From positions 310,001 through 374,000 of the forward strand of contig JAUXYJ010000054.1 in assembly GCA_030694465.1 (NCBI GenBank): a stretch of 64,000 nt of DNA, read 5' to 3'. Shown here one piece after another: positions 1 to 7,625 of this stretch (positions within the stretch are counted from its first letter, which is position 1; the number at the start of each line of letters is the position of its first letter). A program made the translations under genes and the position numbers. The DNA is from Deltaproteobacteria bacterium (lineage in GTDB: Bacteria > Myxococcota_A > Polyangia > Polyangiales > Ga0077539). Below the pieces are notes generated by a model. It saw only the letters and a program-made list of their open reading frames with translations. It was not told the DNA's origin and did no database searches.

Positions 1-494
1 ATCGGGCGGCCGGTCTGTTTCTCTAAGTAGCGTCCGAGGTTTCGATCAGGAGCGAATAGAATGGGCTGATCTGCGGGGACACTGCGGACGATTTTCTCTG
101 CATTTGAGCTGGTACAAATGCAGTCCGAGAGCGCCTTCACCGCGGCTGAACAGTTGATGTACGAGATGACATAGTGGTCAGGATGACGCTTGGTGAAGCG
201 CTCGAACTGCTCTGCGGGGCAGCCCTCAGCGAGCGAGCAACCAGCCTCAAGATCGGGCAACAGCACGGTGCTGGACGGATTGAGAATCTTGGCCGTCTCT
301 GCCATGAAGTGCACACCTGCGAACACGATCACATCGGCGCGCGATTTCGCTGCTGCCTGTGCGAGTTGCAGCGAATCCCCGACGTGGTCTGCGATGTCTT
401 GGACTTCACCGTCGACGTAGTAGTGAGCCAAAATGATGGCGTTTCGTTCACGTCGGAGGCGGTGGATCTCAACGGCGATGTCGGTATTTTGCAT
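1..494 (-). CDS. nadA: Quinolinate synthase NadA, N-terminal part (cut by window edge)
   Basis: Quinolinate synthase condenses iminoaspartate (from NadB) with dihydroxyacetone phosphate to make quinolinate for NAD, using a [4Fe-4S] cluster in the cytoplasm. The minus strand reads [20 protein letters not shown], then [11 protein letters not shown], then [14 protein letters not shown] with the first cluster Cys, and later [20 protein letters not shown]. These are the hallmark NadA blocks in the right order. The start taken is the ATG at 494 ([18 protein letters not shown]), because an in-frame TGA lies about ten codons upstream. About 164 residues are visible and the C-terminal half lies outside the window. 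It sits about 60 bp downstream of the PilZ gene on the same strand and could be co-transcribed with it. Confidence 0.95.
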   Translation of the reverse strand, partial: MQNTDIAVEIHRLRRERNAIILAHYYVDGEVQDIADHVGDSLQLAQAAAKSRADVIVFAGVHFMAETAKILNPSSTVLLPDLEAGCSLAEGCPAEQFERFTKRHPDHYVISYINCSAAVKALSDCICTSSNAEKIVRSVPADQPILFAPDRNLGRYLEKQTGRP

Positions 495-555
495 GGTTTG
501 CAGCAGTTCGGAGAGGTGTCATGAAGGTGCGAACGGACTAGCACCGAGGACTGAT

Positions 556-1005
556 TCAGGGAGGGTTTGGCTTGCCGTCGAGGAGTCTGCGCGCGACGAC
601 CGGGCCCAATCGCTCAATCAAGAGCGTCTCGATGACCTGATGAATTGCTTTCTGTTCGTCGTCGTCGCGGTAGCGAAACCGGATGCCCATACCAGCAGGT
701 TGATCCTCGGTGGCTTCGTCGGCGAGGATTCTCCAGGAGACAACACCGAGCAATCGAAGCGGCTCCGCAAGGAAGGGAACACAGAGTTCAAACATGAACT
801 CTGTGCCCAACGGGAGGGGTTTGGGAGTGCCGATGAACGTTCCGCCCTTTGAAATGTTGCGCGTATAGTCAGCAAAGAAGCTGTTCACACGTTTGTATTC
901 GACTCGTAGCGCGATCGGCACGCGCTGGGCGTCTCGGCGATCTCGCTCCGATGCTTCGGACTCGTTCGGCTCGTTCGGCTCGTTCGGCTCGGTGGGCTCA
1001 CTCAT
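556..1005 (-). CDS. PilZ-domain protein (predicted c-di-GMP receptor)
   Basis: About 149 aa. A charged, repetitive N-terminus (Glu-Pro-Asn repeats, residues 2-15) is followed by a PilZ domain. Both parts of the c-di-GMP signature are present: RxxxR as RDAQR at residues 24-28, and NxSxxG as NISKGG at 50-55, followed by TFIGTPKPLPLGTEF. The end of the domain shows the usual GMGIRFRY strand. Small stand-alone PilZ proteins of this type are numerous in Myxococcota, where they act as cyclic-di-GMP effectors. The start chosen is the ATG at 1005; an ATG at 1053 and a TTG at 1068 are in frame but add residues with no domain character. It is divergent from the sigma-factor operon and upstream of nadA. 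The output partner is unknown. Confidence 0.85.
   Translation of the reverse strand: MSEPTEPNEPNEPNESEASERDRRDAQRVPIALRVEYKRVNSFFADYTRNISKGGTFIGTPKPLPLGTEFMFELCVPFLAEPLRLLGVVSWRILADEATEDQPAGMGIRFRYRDDDEQKAIHQVIETLLIERLGPVVARRLLDGKPNPP
961..987. repeat. 9-bp tandem repeat inside the PilZ gene
   Basis: Three perfect copies of CTCGTTCGG (plus strand), followed by a degenerate fourth, encode the Pro-Asn-Glu repeat at the N-terminus of the PilZ protein. The unit length is a multiple of three, so copy-number change would keep the frame. Confidence 0.8.
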
Positions 1006-1193
1006 GGATTCTCGGTCATCCCCGGGGACGTCCGGTTGAACGCTAGGCTTCATCGCAGCACGGGTCAATCGTTGAGAATTATCGCGGGCCTACCAAAGCA
1101 ACCATGCGTGGTTGTTGTTGAACTGACCACGATGGAGTACGGTCCCGCGACCTCACATTCAACAATCCTGCGACATTCTTTTGCAGTCATTGT

Positions 1194-1204
1194 AGGAGCG
1201 AGGG
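1194..1204 (+). promoter_or_regulatory. Strong ribosome-binding site of the 30-codon leader ORF
   Basis: AGGAG at 1194-1198 lies 6 nt before the ATG at 1205, near-ideal Shine-Dalgarno spacing. The sigma-factor start at 1294 has no comparable site. Ribosomes therefore probably load here and reach the sigma gene by coupling. An in-frame TAG at 1193-1195 fixes the leader start at 1205. Confidence 0.6.
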
Positions 1205-1297
1205 ATGTTTCAACACTGTCCCTGGGTGGACGCGATCTCTGGCAGCCCATGCGAGTCCCTGCACGAGTCCGCCCACTGGCTCGAGTGCACCGCATGA
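1205..1297 (+). CDS. Candidate 30-aa leader peptide coupled to the sigma-factor gene
   Basis: An ATG at 1205 behind a strong AGGAG opens a 30-codon frame. It ends at TGA 1295-1297, sharing ATGA with the ATG (1294) of the sigma factor. The peptide is unusually rich in potential metal or redox ligands: Cys5, Cys16, Cys28 and His4, His20, His24, plus Trp7 and Trp25. It has no signal peptide or membrane segment and matches no family I recognise. The junction indicates translational coupling: translating the leader would deliver ribosomes to the poorly signposted sigma start. It could be a pure coupling or attenuation device or a small functional peptide. The alternative is that the frame is fortuitous and sigma translation starts at another codon (an in-frame ATG lies at 1249). 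Confidence 0.45.
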   Translation: MFQHCPWVDAISGSPCESLHESAHWLECTA

Positions 1298-1902
1298 CCG
1301 AACCTGATGAGACGTTACTCGAACGTGCCCGCAACGGGGATCGCGCTGCATTCGGCGCGCTTGTGCAGGCACACTATCCGAGAGTGCGTCGCCTTGCGTT
1401 GCACTTGACCCGAAGCCAAGGCGAAGCAGACGACGTCGCGCAAGAGACTTTCGTGCGGGCCTGGCGTGCCATTGAGCGATTCGACGGACGGGCGGAGCTC
1501 TACACGTGGCTCTACAGAATCTGCGTCAACGTCTCGTTGAATCTCAAACGATCTCGGCGACGCGAAGAGCTCACGGGTGACGACCCGCGGTTGGAGAAGC
1601 CCTCGGAGAGCTCGCCCGCAGCGGATCCTGCGACAATGGCGATGCAATCGCAGGCCTACGCGACACTTTCGAGCGCGCTCAATGCTCTGAGCGAGTCTCT
1701 CCGCGTGACGCTTGTGATGGCCTGCGTGGAGAGTGTTCCTTACGCCGAGATCGCTCAGACGCTTGGCTGTAGCGAGGGCACCGTTGCGTGGCGAGTCCAC
1801 GAAGCGCGTCGCAAGCTACGAGACGCGCTCGGGGACGAATGGCTCAACACGCTCAACCCTACGGGTGACGAACTAAAGAAGGGAGGCGCCAGTGGACGAT
1901 AA
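1294..1902 (+). CDS. ECF (sigma-70 family, group 4) RNA polymerase sigma factor
   Basis: 202 aa. Region 2 runs from about residue 20 to 85: the core-binding helix ends in QGEADDVAQETFVRAWRAI, and the -10 recognition segment is RAELYTWLYRICVNVSLNLK. A variable linker (about 90-125) leads to region 4 (about 130-185), with the helix-turn-helix VPYAEIAQTLGCSEGTVAWR and a basic RRKLRDAL helix. Regions 1 and 3 are missing, as is standard for ECF factors. The start is the ATG at 1294, which overlaps the stop of the 30-codon leader. The 3' end overlaps the following membrane protein by 11 nt, typical of a sigma/anti-sigma pair. It is probably autoregulated and held at the membrane by that downstream protein. 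The signal and the regulon cannot be read from the sequence. Confidence 0.93.
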   Translation: MTEPDETLLERARNGDRAAFGALVQAHYPRVRRLALHLTRSQGEADDVAQETFVRAWRAIERFDGRAELYTWLYRICVNVSLNLKRSRRREELTGDDPRLEKPSESSPAADPATMAMQSQAYATLSSALNALSESLRVTLVMACVESVPYAEIAQTLGCSEGTVAWRVHEARRKLRDALGDEWLNTLNPTGDELKKGGASGR

Positions 1903-3607
1903 GCTTAAGCATGCGTTGTCAGCCTCGATCGATGAAGATCCGGCGGCTTCTGAGCGGCTGATTGCCAATGATCGCCAAGCAAGAGACTACTTCACGGGTC
2001 TAGTACAGATCGACGCGATGTTGCGTCGATGGCCTCACAGCAACGATGCTGACGGCTCGTCAGCATTGCAGGCAATTCTCAGTCGGCTGGACACAGCAGA
2101 CGACTCCTTTGATGCGCTGGCTCTTCCATTTACGGACGAGACCGCGACGACCACTTCACCGCAACGGGAGCAGCGTGCGATGTCACAATCGAGTGATCAG
2201 GACAACGACGACGATCTTGAGGGTTTGGCTGCATTGATGCGACCAAGTCGTCCGGGTTCTTCAGCCAGCCTTCCGCCAACGCCGATGTCCATTCGGCCGG
2301 GCCCGGCGCTGGCAGATGACGCCATGGACGAGAGCTCTGGGATTGTTGACATCAAGCATTTGTCAGCCATTGCAAAGCGAACCTCGGTTCCGCCTGCGAC
2401 GGCACCCATCGTCACTCCAGCGGCAGAGAAGCCCACTGCGGCTGCGAAAACGACTGAATCGGGCGCAAAGCCAAGCTCGGCGACCAAGCCGTCTGCGAGC
2501 GCGAGCAAAGAGACAGAGAAGGCCGCCGAGAAGGCAGAGAAGAGCGAGGCCAAGGCAGCTCAGGCGGTCCCGGCAAGCGCTACGATTGCGGCGGCTCCGG
2601 CTCCGGCCGCTGCAAAGAAGGCAACGAATCCCATTGTGTGGATGCTCGGCATGGCTGCCACGCTTGGAATCGGCGTGTATTTTGGGCGCGGAAACACCCC
2701 AAGTGCCGACGCGGTGAACGGCGAGCGCGCCCCAGCCGCGAGTGTGGCTCCGACCGCAGAGTCGAGTGGCGCGGCTCCCTCGACGACGCCCGTATTGGCC
2801 GCTGCGCCGGTTCAAGCTGCCCCAGTGGCTGCAGAACCAGTCGCTGCTCCGACGCCAACCGCAGAAGCACCAGCGCCTCCCCCGGTGCCGACCGCGCCCC
2901 AGGCCACCGAAGCGGCTGCGGTTACTCCGCAAATCGGTGGGGCTGATAGGGGGACGCAGGCAGCGCCCGAGGCCATGCCCGCCAACCCGCCTGCAGGGGT
3001 TGTCGCTGGCAATTCACTGTCCAACAGCGAGGGCACAGCTTCCACACGGACCGCTTCGGCACGTCGCACTGTGACCACTGCGACGACTGGGACAACATCG
3101 GCCACAGCCACCCGAGGAGGCGCACCCGAGCCGACCTCAGCACCCAGCGCACCCACCGTGCGACCTGCGGCGCCGGCCGTTGTCGCTGCCCCCGCTCCGG
3201 TCCCGCCGACGACTGCAGCTCCCACAAACTCCGCGCCCGCTTCGGTCGCAGATTTGATGCGACGGGCGGTAGGCCCGGACCCCAATGTTCGTCGCGCCGA
3301 AGATCAGCAGTCGGCTCAGGCTGCGCTGCCGCCCCAGCTGACTCGGTCCATGGTTCAGAGCACGATGAACCCGTTTACGTCGGCGGTCCGTGCGTGTGCG
3401 CAAGGGCAGACTGGCACTGCGACTGCTGTCATGCAGGTTGCAGGCAGCGGCGCGGTTGAGAACGTGACGGTGTCGAGTGCGTTTGGTTCGGGACCCAACG
3501 AGTGCATTACGACTCGGTTGCGGACGGCTCATTTTCCGGCAACTCAGCGGGCTTCTTCACGGATTATTTATCCGTTTTCGCTCAATCCGCCCCAACCTGG
3601 TGGTTGA
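1892..3607 (+). CDS. Anti-sigma-like membrane protein with AgmX/TonB-like C-terminal domain
   Basis: 571 aa from a GTG preceded by GGGAGG, overlapping the sigma gene by 11 nt. Residues 1-75 are soluble and acidic, in the position of an anti-sigma domain (no ZAS His-Cys motif seen). A Lys/Ala/Pro-rich linker follows. A single membrane helix lies at about 247-267 (IVWMLGMAATLGIGVYFGRG). A long Ala/Pro/Thr periplasmic linker runs to about 450. The C-terminal domain (about 470-568) carries the AgmX/PglI-type pattern: a pair of Cys (VRACAQ and NECITT), then HFPATQ, then IIYPFSLNPP. That domain is TonB-C-like and expected to contact an outer-envelope partner. This architecture could transmit an envelope signal to the sigma factor. 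The anti-sigma role is inferred from position and topology. Confidence 0.75.
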   Translation: MDDKLKHALSASIDEDPAASERLIANDRQARDYFTGLVQIDAMLRRWPHSNDADGSSALQAILSRLDTADDSFDALALPFTDETATTTSPQREQRAMSQSSDQDNDDDLEGLAALMRPSRPGSSASLPPTPMSIRPGPALADDAMDESSGIVDIKHLSAIAKRTSVPPATAPIVTPAAEKPTAAAKTTESGAKPSSATKPSASASKETEKAAEKAEKSEAKAAQAVPASATIAAAPAPAAAKKATNPIVWMLGMAATLGIGVYFGRGNTPSADAVNGERAPAASVAPTAESSGAAPSTTPVLAAAPVQAAPVAAEPVAAPTPTAEAPAPPPVPTAPQATEAAAVTPQIGGADRGTQAAPEAMPANPPAGVVAGNSLSNSEGTASTRTASARRTVTTATTGTTSATATRGGAPEPTSAPSAPTVRPAAPAVVAAPAPVPPTTAAPTNSAPASVADLMRRAVGPDPNVRRAEDQQSAQAALPPQLTRSMVQSTMNPFTSAVRACAQGQTGTATAVMQVAGSGAVENVTVSSAFGSGPNECITTRLRTAHFPATQRASSRIIYPFSLNPPQPGG

Positions 3608-3812
3608 ATCGAGTCTGAATTCGAAGCAGCGGACCTGAGGAGTCGTTGACTCAGCGATGGTCACAGAGCTAGCATCCGCGTCCCTTTAGAAGCGGTTCTC
3701 AACCAATCGCTCAAACTATTTCATCGTGAGCCTCAGTGTCTGCACAGACGAGTGAGTCACACGACGAATGAATCAATCCGGCTCTATCCGGTGTTTTGAC
3801 AGGAGTTTTACG

Positions 3813-3953
3813 ATGGTCTCGGCCACACAGCAGTCTTCACGCATTCGCCGCCGCAAGACGGGCAAGAACGGCAAGTCGAACAAGCGCGAGCGTCGTCTTG
3901 CTCCGACCCCAGCTTTTCCGATCCACCAGGTCGTTGAAGAGAAGAAGGTCTGA
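3813..3953 (+). CDS. Very basic 46-aa protein of unknown function
   Basis: The ATG at 3813 follows AGGAG (3801-3805), a strong ribosome-binding site. Residues 10-28 hold 11 Lys/Arg in 19 positions, including RIRRRK, and are followed by a Pro-containing tail ending in VVEEKKV. There is no signal peptide or membrane helix. It is isolated: a 205-bp gap lies on its 5' side and it converges on the uridylyltransferase gene. The composition suggests an RNA- or DNA-binding peptide such as a ribosome-associated or nucleoid protein, but I do not recognise a family. The good start signal and the absence of any overlapping gene favour it being real. Confidence 0.6.
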   Translation: MVSATQQSSRIRRRKTGKNGKSNKRERRLAPTPAFPIHQVVEEKKV

Positions 3954-4087
3954 TTCGACCCTAGTGGGTTGGGTGGGGGATTCACTCAACGGCAGACACC
4001 GATTCGGCAGTCACGTTGAGAGAGGCAGCAGGGGATTGGGGTGCTTGCGCAGCTGTATTGCACAGCTTGACGAGCTCAACGTGGGTC

Positions 4088-5272
4088 TCAGGTCAACGAC
4101 AGATTGAGTCGCTGACGGAGCAGCTCGCGGATCTCGACGTGTGTTTCACGGAGATCACCCATCTCTTTGATGGGCAAGAAGCGGCTCTTGGTTCCTTCGC
4201 GTGAGACCAACAGGTAGTGCGAAGGGAGCCACCAAGTGAGCTCGCCGATGAGCCGCTCGAACTGAATCGCTTCACGATCGTCCACGCGCTTGCTGGCTGC
4301 GCACCACGTCCATGGGTAGGTGCGGTCCAGCGCCTCGATATCAACCCAGAGCGTGTTGGTGTTGAAACACGGGACCATTTCATGCGGGAAATCACTGGGA
4401 AGCCTGAATGCCTCACAGAGCTTTACGTGCCCACCATGCAGCGCGGCTACTCCCCCGCGATCGCCAGGGTGCTTTCGCACAAGCTCTGCGGTCACAGACT
4501 TTCGTGATGCCAAATGTGCGCCCAAAACCAGCGGATCGATGGTCGCCCCGAGGTTGTCTACGTTCATCACGAGAATCGTACGGACACCTTGTTGTTTCCA
4601 GCGCGTGCTGTGGCCTGAAGAGACCAAGGCGTCGGTGAGGTCACCGTGACCCGTTGCGTACCGTGACGGTTGGCCATCTTTGCCCAGAAACAGCTCTCCG
4701 TTGGGCTGCAGACGAAACGAGGCAAATTGCGGCGAGAGCGAAAGTCGATCCCCTGCGCTGCGAGACGCGAGCGCGAGCTCAAGGGCGTCCTGCGTCGCGA
4801 AGCTGCTCATGATGCAGACCTCCAGCTTGTGCGCGCCAAAGTCTGCCAGTTTCACATCAAGAAACGTGAGATCTGTGTTGTCGCTGAGGGGCGCGAGCGC
4901 TTTGACAACACCGCCAAAGCGCGTCGCCATGCCTCCTGCGAGAACAACTACGGCGAGCTCGCCTCGTGACAACGCGTCGGTGCCCAGCTCGCGCAGGGCG
5001 GCGTCTTCAGTTGGCGAGAGCGCTGTGACGTCCTGAATCGAGTCCGGCGGCGGAGGCGCAACGGGGCCCTCGATGGCGTGAAAGGCAGCCAATGGCGTAC
5101 CGATCGAGAGGCGCTCGCGGAGCGATTGAAACGGGATGTGGTCGTTTCGAAATCTACCGAGGAGCTTCTGAAATTCTGAATCTACGCCATCCATGATCAC
5201 GCCAACACCTTGCGATTTATCAAGCATTTTGCTCACCAAACGAGACCCCCGAGATGAGTCACTTGGCGACAT
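4088..5272 (-). CDS. UTP--glucose-1-phosphate uridylyltransferase-like enzyme (UDPGP family)
   Basis: 394 aa. The eukaryotic-type UDPGP family makes UDP-sugars from UTP and sugar-1-phosphate. The nucleotide loop reads VVLAGGMATRFGGVVKALAP (about residues 108-127). The family blocks TGHGDLTDAL and VMNVDNLGATIDP are both clear, and FNTNTLWVDIEAL matches the sugar-binding region. It is unrelated to GalU. The N-terminal 100 residues are less conserved; ATGs at 5227 and 5194 are alternative starts. Eukaryotic UGPs are about 500 aa, so this is a compact version lacking the long C-terminal beta-helix. The likely product is UDP-glucose or another UDP-sugar for surface polysaccharide or glycogen metabolism. 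Specificity cannot be told from sequence. It is divergent from the siroheme gene with about 108 bp between. Confidence 0.85.
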   Translation of the reverse strand: MSPSDSSRGSRLVSKMLDKSQGVGVIMDGVDSEFQKLLGRFRNDHIPFQSLRERLSIGTPLAAFHAIEGPVAPPPPDSIQDVTALSPTEDAALRELGTDALSRGELAVVVLAGGMATRFGGVVKALAPLSDNTDLTFLDVKLADFGAHKLEVCIMSSFATQDALELALASRSAGDRLSLSPQFASFRLQPNGELFLGKDGQPSRYATGHGDLTDALVSSGHSTRWKQQGVRTILVMNVDNLGATIDPLVLGAHLASRKSVTAELVRKHPGDRGGVAALHGGHVKLCEAFRLPSDFPHEMVPCFNTNTLWVDIEALDRTYPWTWCAASKRVDDREAIQFERLIGELTWWLPSHYLLVSREGTKSRFLPIKEMGDLRETHVEIRELLRQRLNLSLT

Positions 5273-5380
5273 TTTCGACCGTCTCCCTGAACGACTCTGC
5301 GCTCAGGTCGCGGCGGACAGTACGACTGCATCCCGGTCGGCGTCATCGCTCAAAGTTTCTACAGTTTGATACGGTGAGGC

Positions 5381-5983
5381 ATGCCGGGAAGTCATCTCAT
5401 TGCGGTCGTCGTGCGCGGTACACGTTGTGTTGTGTTCGGTGGGGATGAACAAGCGAGAGCTCGCGTTGTGGCGCTCTTGCAGGACGGGGCCTCCAGCGTC
5501 GTAGTCATTTGGCCGAGTCTTGAGCCGGAGACGCGCGAGTTTGCAGCGAACACTCCCCATGTATCGGTGGAAGAGCGTGAGGTGATCCCGAGCGATGATA
5601 TTCGACTGGGTTTCCTCGCAGTATTGACGCCCATCCACGAAGAGCTCGCGAGCGCGCTTTACGTTGCGGCGCGCCGAGAGGGGCGGCTGTTTTGCGCGGT
5701 CGATCAGCCAGAACATTGCACGTTTACTCAGGTCGCCGTGGTTCGACGTGGACCCCTGCGGGTTGGAGTGTCAACGTGTGGCGAGGCTCCGTTACTCGCT
5801 CGAAAAATGAGAGAGGGTATCGAGGCGGGACTAGACGCGCGATTTGCCGCGTTCGTCGGGAAGGTGAGCGATGCAAGAAACGCAGCTCCGCGAGGCCAGC
5901 GATACGCAGCGACGGCACCACTGCTTGAGGGTTTCAAGCTGTCCATCGAGGTAGTTTTGCCCAAGGATCCAGAGGTTTTGTGA
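5381..5983 (+). CDS. Siroheme synthase N-domain protein (precorrin-2 dehydrogenase/ferrochelatase, Met8/CysG-N type)
   Basis: 200 aa. The family oxidises precorrin-2 to sirohydrochlorin with NAD and inserts iron, giving siroheme for sulfite and nitrite reductases. Support: the N-terminal Rossmann start VVVRGTRCVVFGGDEQARAR, a central RREGRLFCAVDQPEHCTF (usual position of NAxDxxxxCNF), and VVRRGPLRVGVSTCGEAPLLARKMREGIE (usual SxGxSPxLAxxIRxxIE). Several normally conserved positions differ: GGDEQARAR instead of GGGxVAxRK, and Cys-Gly-Glu where Gly-x-Ser-Pro is usual. It may be a divergent enzyme or one specialised in a single step. The SAM methyltransferase half of CysG is absent. The next gene starts about 27 bp downstream on the same strand but is functionally unrelated. 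Confidence 0.75.
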   Translation: MPGSHLIAVVVRGTRCVVFGGDEQARARVVALLQDGASSVVVIWPSLEPETREFAANTPHVSVEEREVIPSDDIRLGFLAVLTPIHEELASALYVAARREGRLFCAVDQPEHCTFTQVAVVRRGPLRVGVSTCGEAPLLARKMREGIEAGLDARFAAFVGKVSDARNAAPRGQRYAATAPLLEGFKLSIEVVLPKDPEVL

Positions 5984-6010
5984 CTTGATGTTCTGGCTTG
6001 GTGCGATTTG

Positions 6011-7516
6011 ATGGACGACACGGCGAGTGTTAAAGGGCGCAATCGAATGCGACACGAGAGCGCGAAACTGCCTACGCTGTTCGTATTGGCCTCGTTGTTC
6101 ATCCATGCGCAGGCCTGGGTCGGTCTAAAAATCGCGCCCTCGCGATGGTGGAGCAGTTCTACTGCGCCGCGAGCTGCGTCACGGCAGCCTTCTCGACCCA
6201 TCGAATTTGAGACACCGCCGACGCAAGAGCCTGAAGCACCCACGCAGGAGAGCAATCCGGCGGTGCGGCGCGTGCGGCCCCCGCAATCCCACCCCGAACC
6301 CCTGTCGGCTGATCCTGTGCCTCGTCACGCGACACCCGAAATGATCGCTCAGCCTGCGCGAACGCCACAACCGCAGCAATCGCTCGCGCATGTGGATCAA
6401 GCCGTAAATAACGACCAAGCACCCACGAATCCAGCGTATTTATCCGAGCAGAACAACAACGTCGCCGAGCAGACCATTGCCGCGCTTCGAGCCAACGAGC
6501 GCGACCACGCGCACCCACAGGCCGCAGCTACACCGCAGACGGCTCCGGGGGCCAGCACCGGGTCGCGCGACGTGCGGGCGGGGACCCAGGACCACGCGGG
6601 GCAGCAGCGGCCCGCTCAGGAAGCGTCTCGTGCGGGAGGCAGTCAAGAAGCCGCAGGTCGCACGGGCCAACCTGGCGAAGCTTCGACGACGGCGCCGCAG
6701 CCTGCTGTAACTCCAGTGGTCGCGCAGGAGCGCCCGGTCATGGCTGCAAGCGAGGGCGTATGGGGGCAATTCGCGCTCACACCGGCTCAGCGGGGCGTTG
6801 CTGGCACTGCGGGCAGTCGCGGCGGCGCCTTAGGGCAAGGTGGCTCAGGAGGCCAGGGAAGCGCTGGCAATGGCCAAGGATTGGCATCTGCGTCACCATC
6901 CTCTAGCGAGTATCGCAACGCGTTTGGCGCGCAGGTGGACCAAGAGCGGATCGAAGCACAGCAGCGACGGTCCCAAGCTCGGGGCCAGACGCCCGCAGAG
7001 AGTTGGCGAGAGCTCCAGGCTGCGGTCGAGAACTACGTACCTGGGGTTCGCGTGGGCAATCAGACGGCATTGCGTACCGCTGCGTCGCCGTTTTCGTCCT
7101 ACCTGACGCACATGCATCGACGGATTCACGAGAGCTTCGCAGACGGATTCTTGGCGGGTCTCGAGAGTGCGCCAAGGGAATCTCCGCTCAATGACCCGCG
7201 ATTGCACACGACGGTCGAGATCGTGTTGCATCCCAACGGCCGAATCGCTCGTATCGGGATCGTTCGCACCAGCGGATCCACGATGTTTGACGTCTCGGCG
7301 ATCAACAGCATCCGGCGCTCGGCACCCTTTAGCGAGGCCCCGCAAGCGATCCGCTCGTCGGACGGAAAAGTGTACATTCATTGGGGTTTTTACCGAAACG
7401 AACGCCAGTGCGGGACCTTTAACGCCGAGCCGTTTCTGGTCGCTGCTCCGGCGAGCGGGAGTGGGCCGCGTGAGAGATCGCCCGTGAGTGTCCCGCATGC
7501 GGGCTCAGATCGATGA
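6011..7516 (+). CDS. TonB-family envelope protein with Ala/Gln/Pro-rich linker
   Basis: About 501 aa; ATG at 6011 chosen (TTG at 6008 and ATG at 6047 also possible). An N-terminal membrane anchor, LPTLFVLASLFIHAQAWVGL (about residues 20-40), is followed by about 300 residues rich in Pro, Gln, Ala and Gly, a typical periplasm-spanning linker. A C-terminal TonB-C-like domain (about 370-480) contains VEIVLHPNGRIARIGIVRTS, then FDVSAINSIRRSAPF, then VYIHWGFYRNERQCGTFNAE. Such proteins couple inner-membrane energy or structure to outer-membrane partners; no exbB/exbD homologues are near. The extra 40 residues after the TonB core are Ser/Pro-rich. The linker is compositionally biased in all frames, which explains several long shadow ORFs. 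Confidence 0.75.
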   Translation: MDDTASVKGRNRMRHESAKLPTLFVLASLFIHAQAWVGLKIAPSRWWSSSTAPRAASRQPSRPIEFETPPTQEPEAPTQESNPAVRRVRPPQSHPEPLSADPVPRHATPEMIAQPARTPQPQQSLAHVDQAVNNDQAPTNPAYLSEQNNNVAEQTIAALRANERDHAHPQAAATPQTAPGASTGSRDVRAGTQDHAGQQRPAQEASRAGGSQEAAGRTGQPGEASTTAPQPAVTPVVAQERPVMAASEGVWGQFALTPAQRGVAGTAGSRGGALGQGGSGGQGSAGNGQGLASASPSSSEYRNAFGAQVDQERIEAQQRRSQARGQTPAESWRELQAAVENYVPGVRVGNQTALRTAASPFSSYLTHMHRRIHESFADGFLAGLESAPRESPLNDPRLHTTVEIVLHPNGRIARIGIVRTSGSTMFDVSAINSIRRSAPFSEAPQAIRSSDGKVYIHWGFYRNERQCGTFNAEPFLVAAPASGSGPRERSPVSVPHAGSDR

Positions 7517-7550
7517 CGCTCTGGGGGACCCAGGGGCGTGTTGGCGCGAT

Positions 7551-7569
7551 CCATGTTTAGTCAACATGG
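7551..7569. promoter_or_regulatory. Inverted repeat upstream of the HD-GYP regulator
   Basis: CCATGTT-TAGTC-AACATGG: two perfect 7-bp arms around a 5-bp centre, 57 bp upstream of the ATG at 7626 in the only gap before this gene. It has no T-run, so it looks like an operator rather than a terminator. A TTGACG follows about 20 bp downstream. The binding protein is unknown. Confidence 0.4.
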
Positions 7570-7625
7570 GTTGTGAATGAACTCAGCGATTGACGTAAAG
7601 AAATTCTGAAGGCCACACTCTGCGC

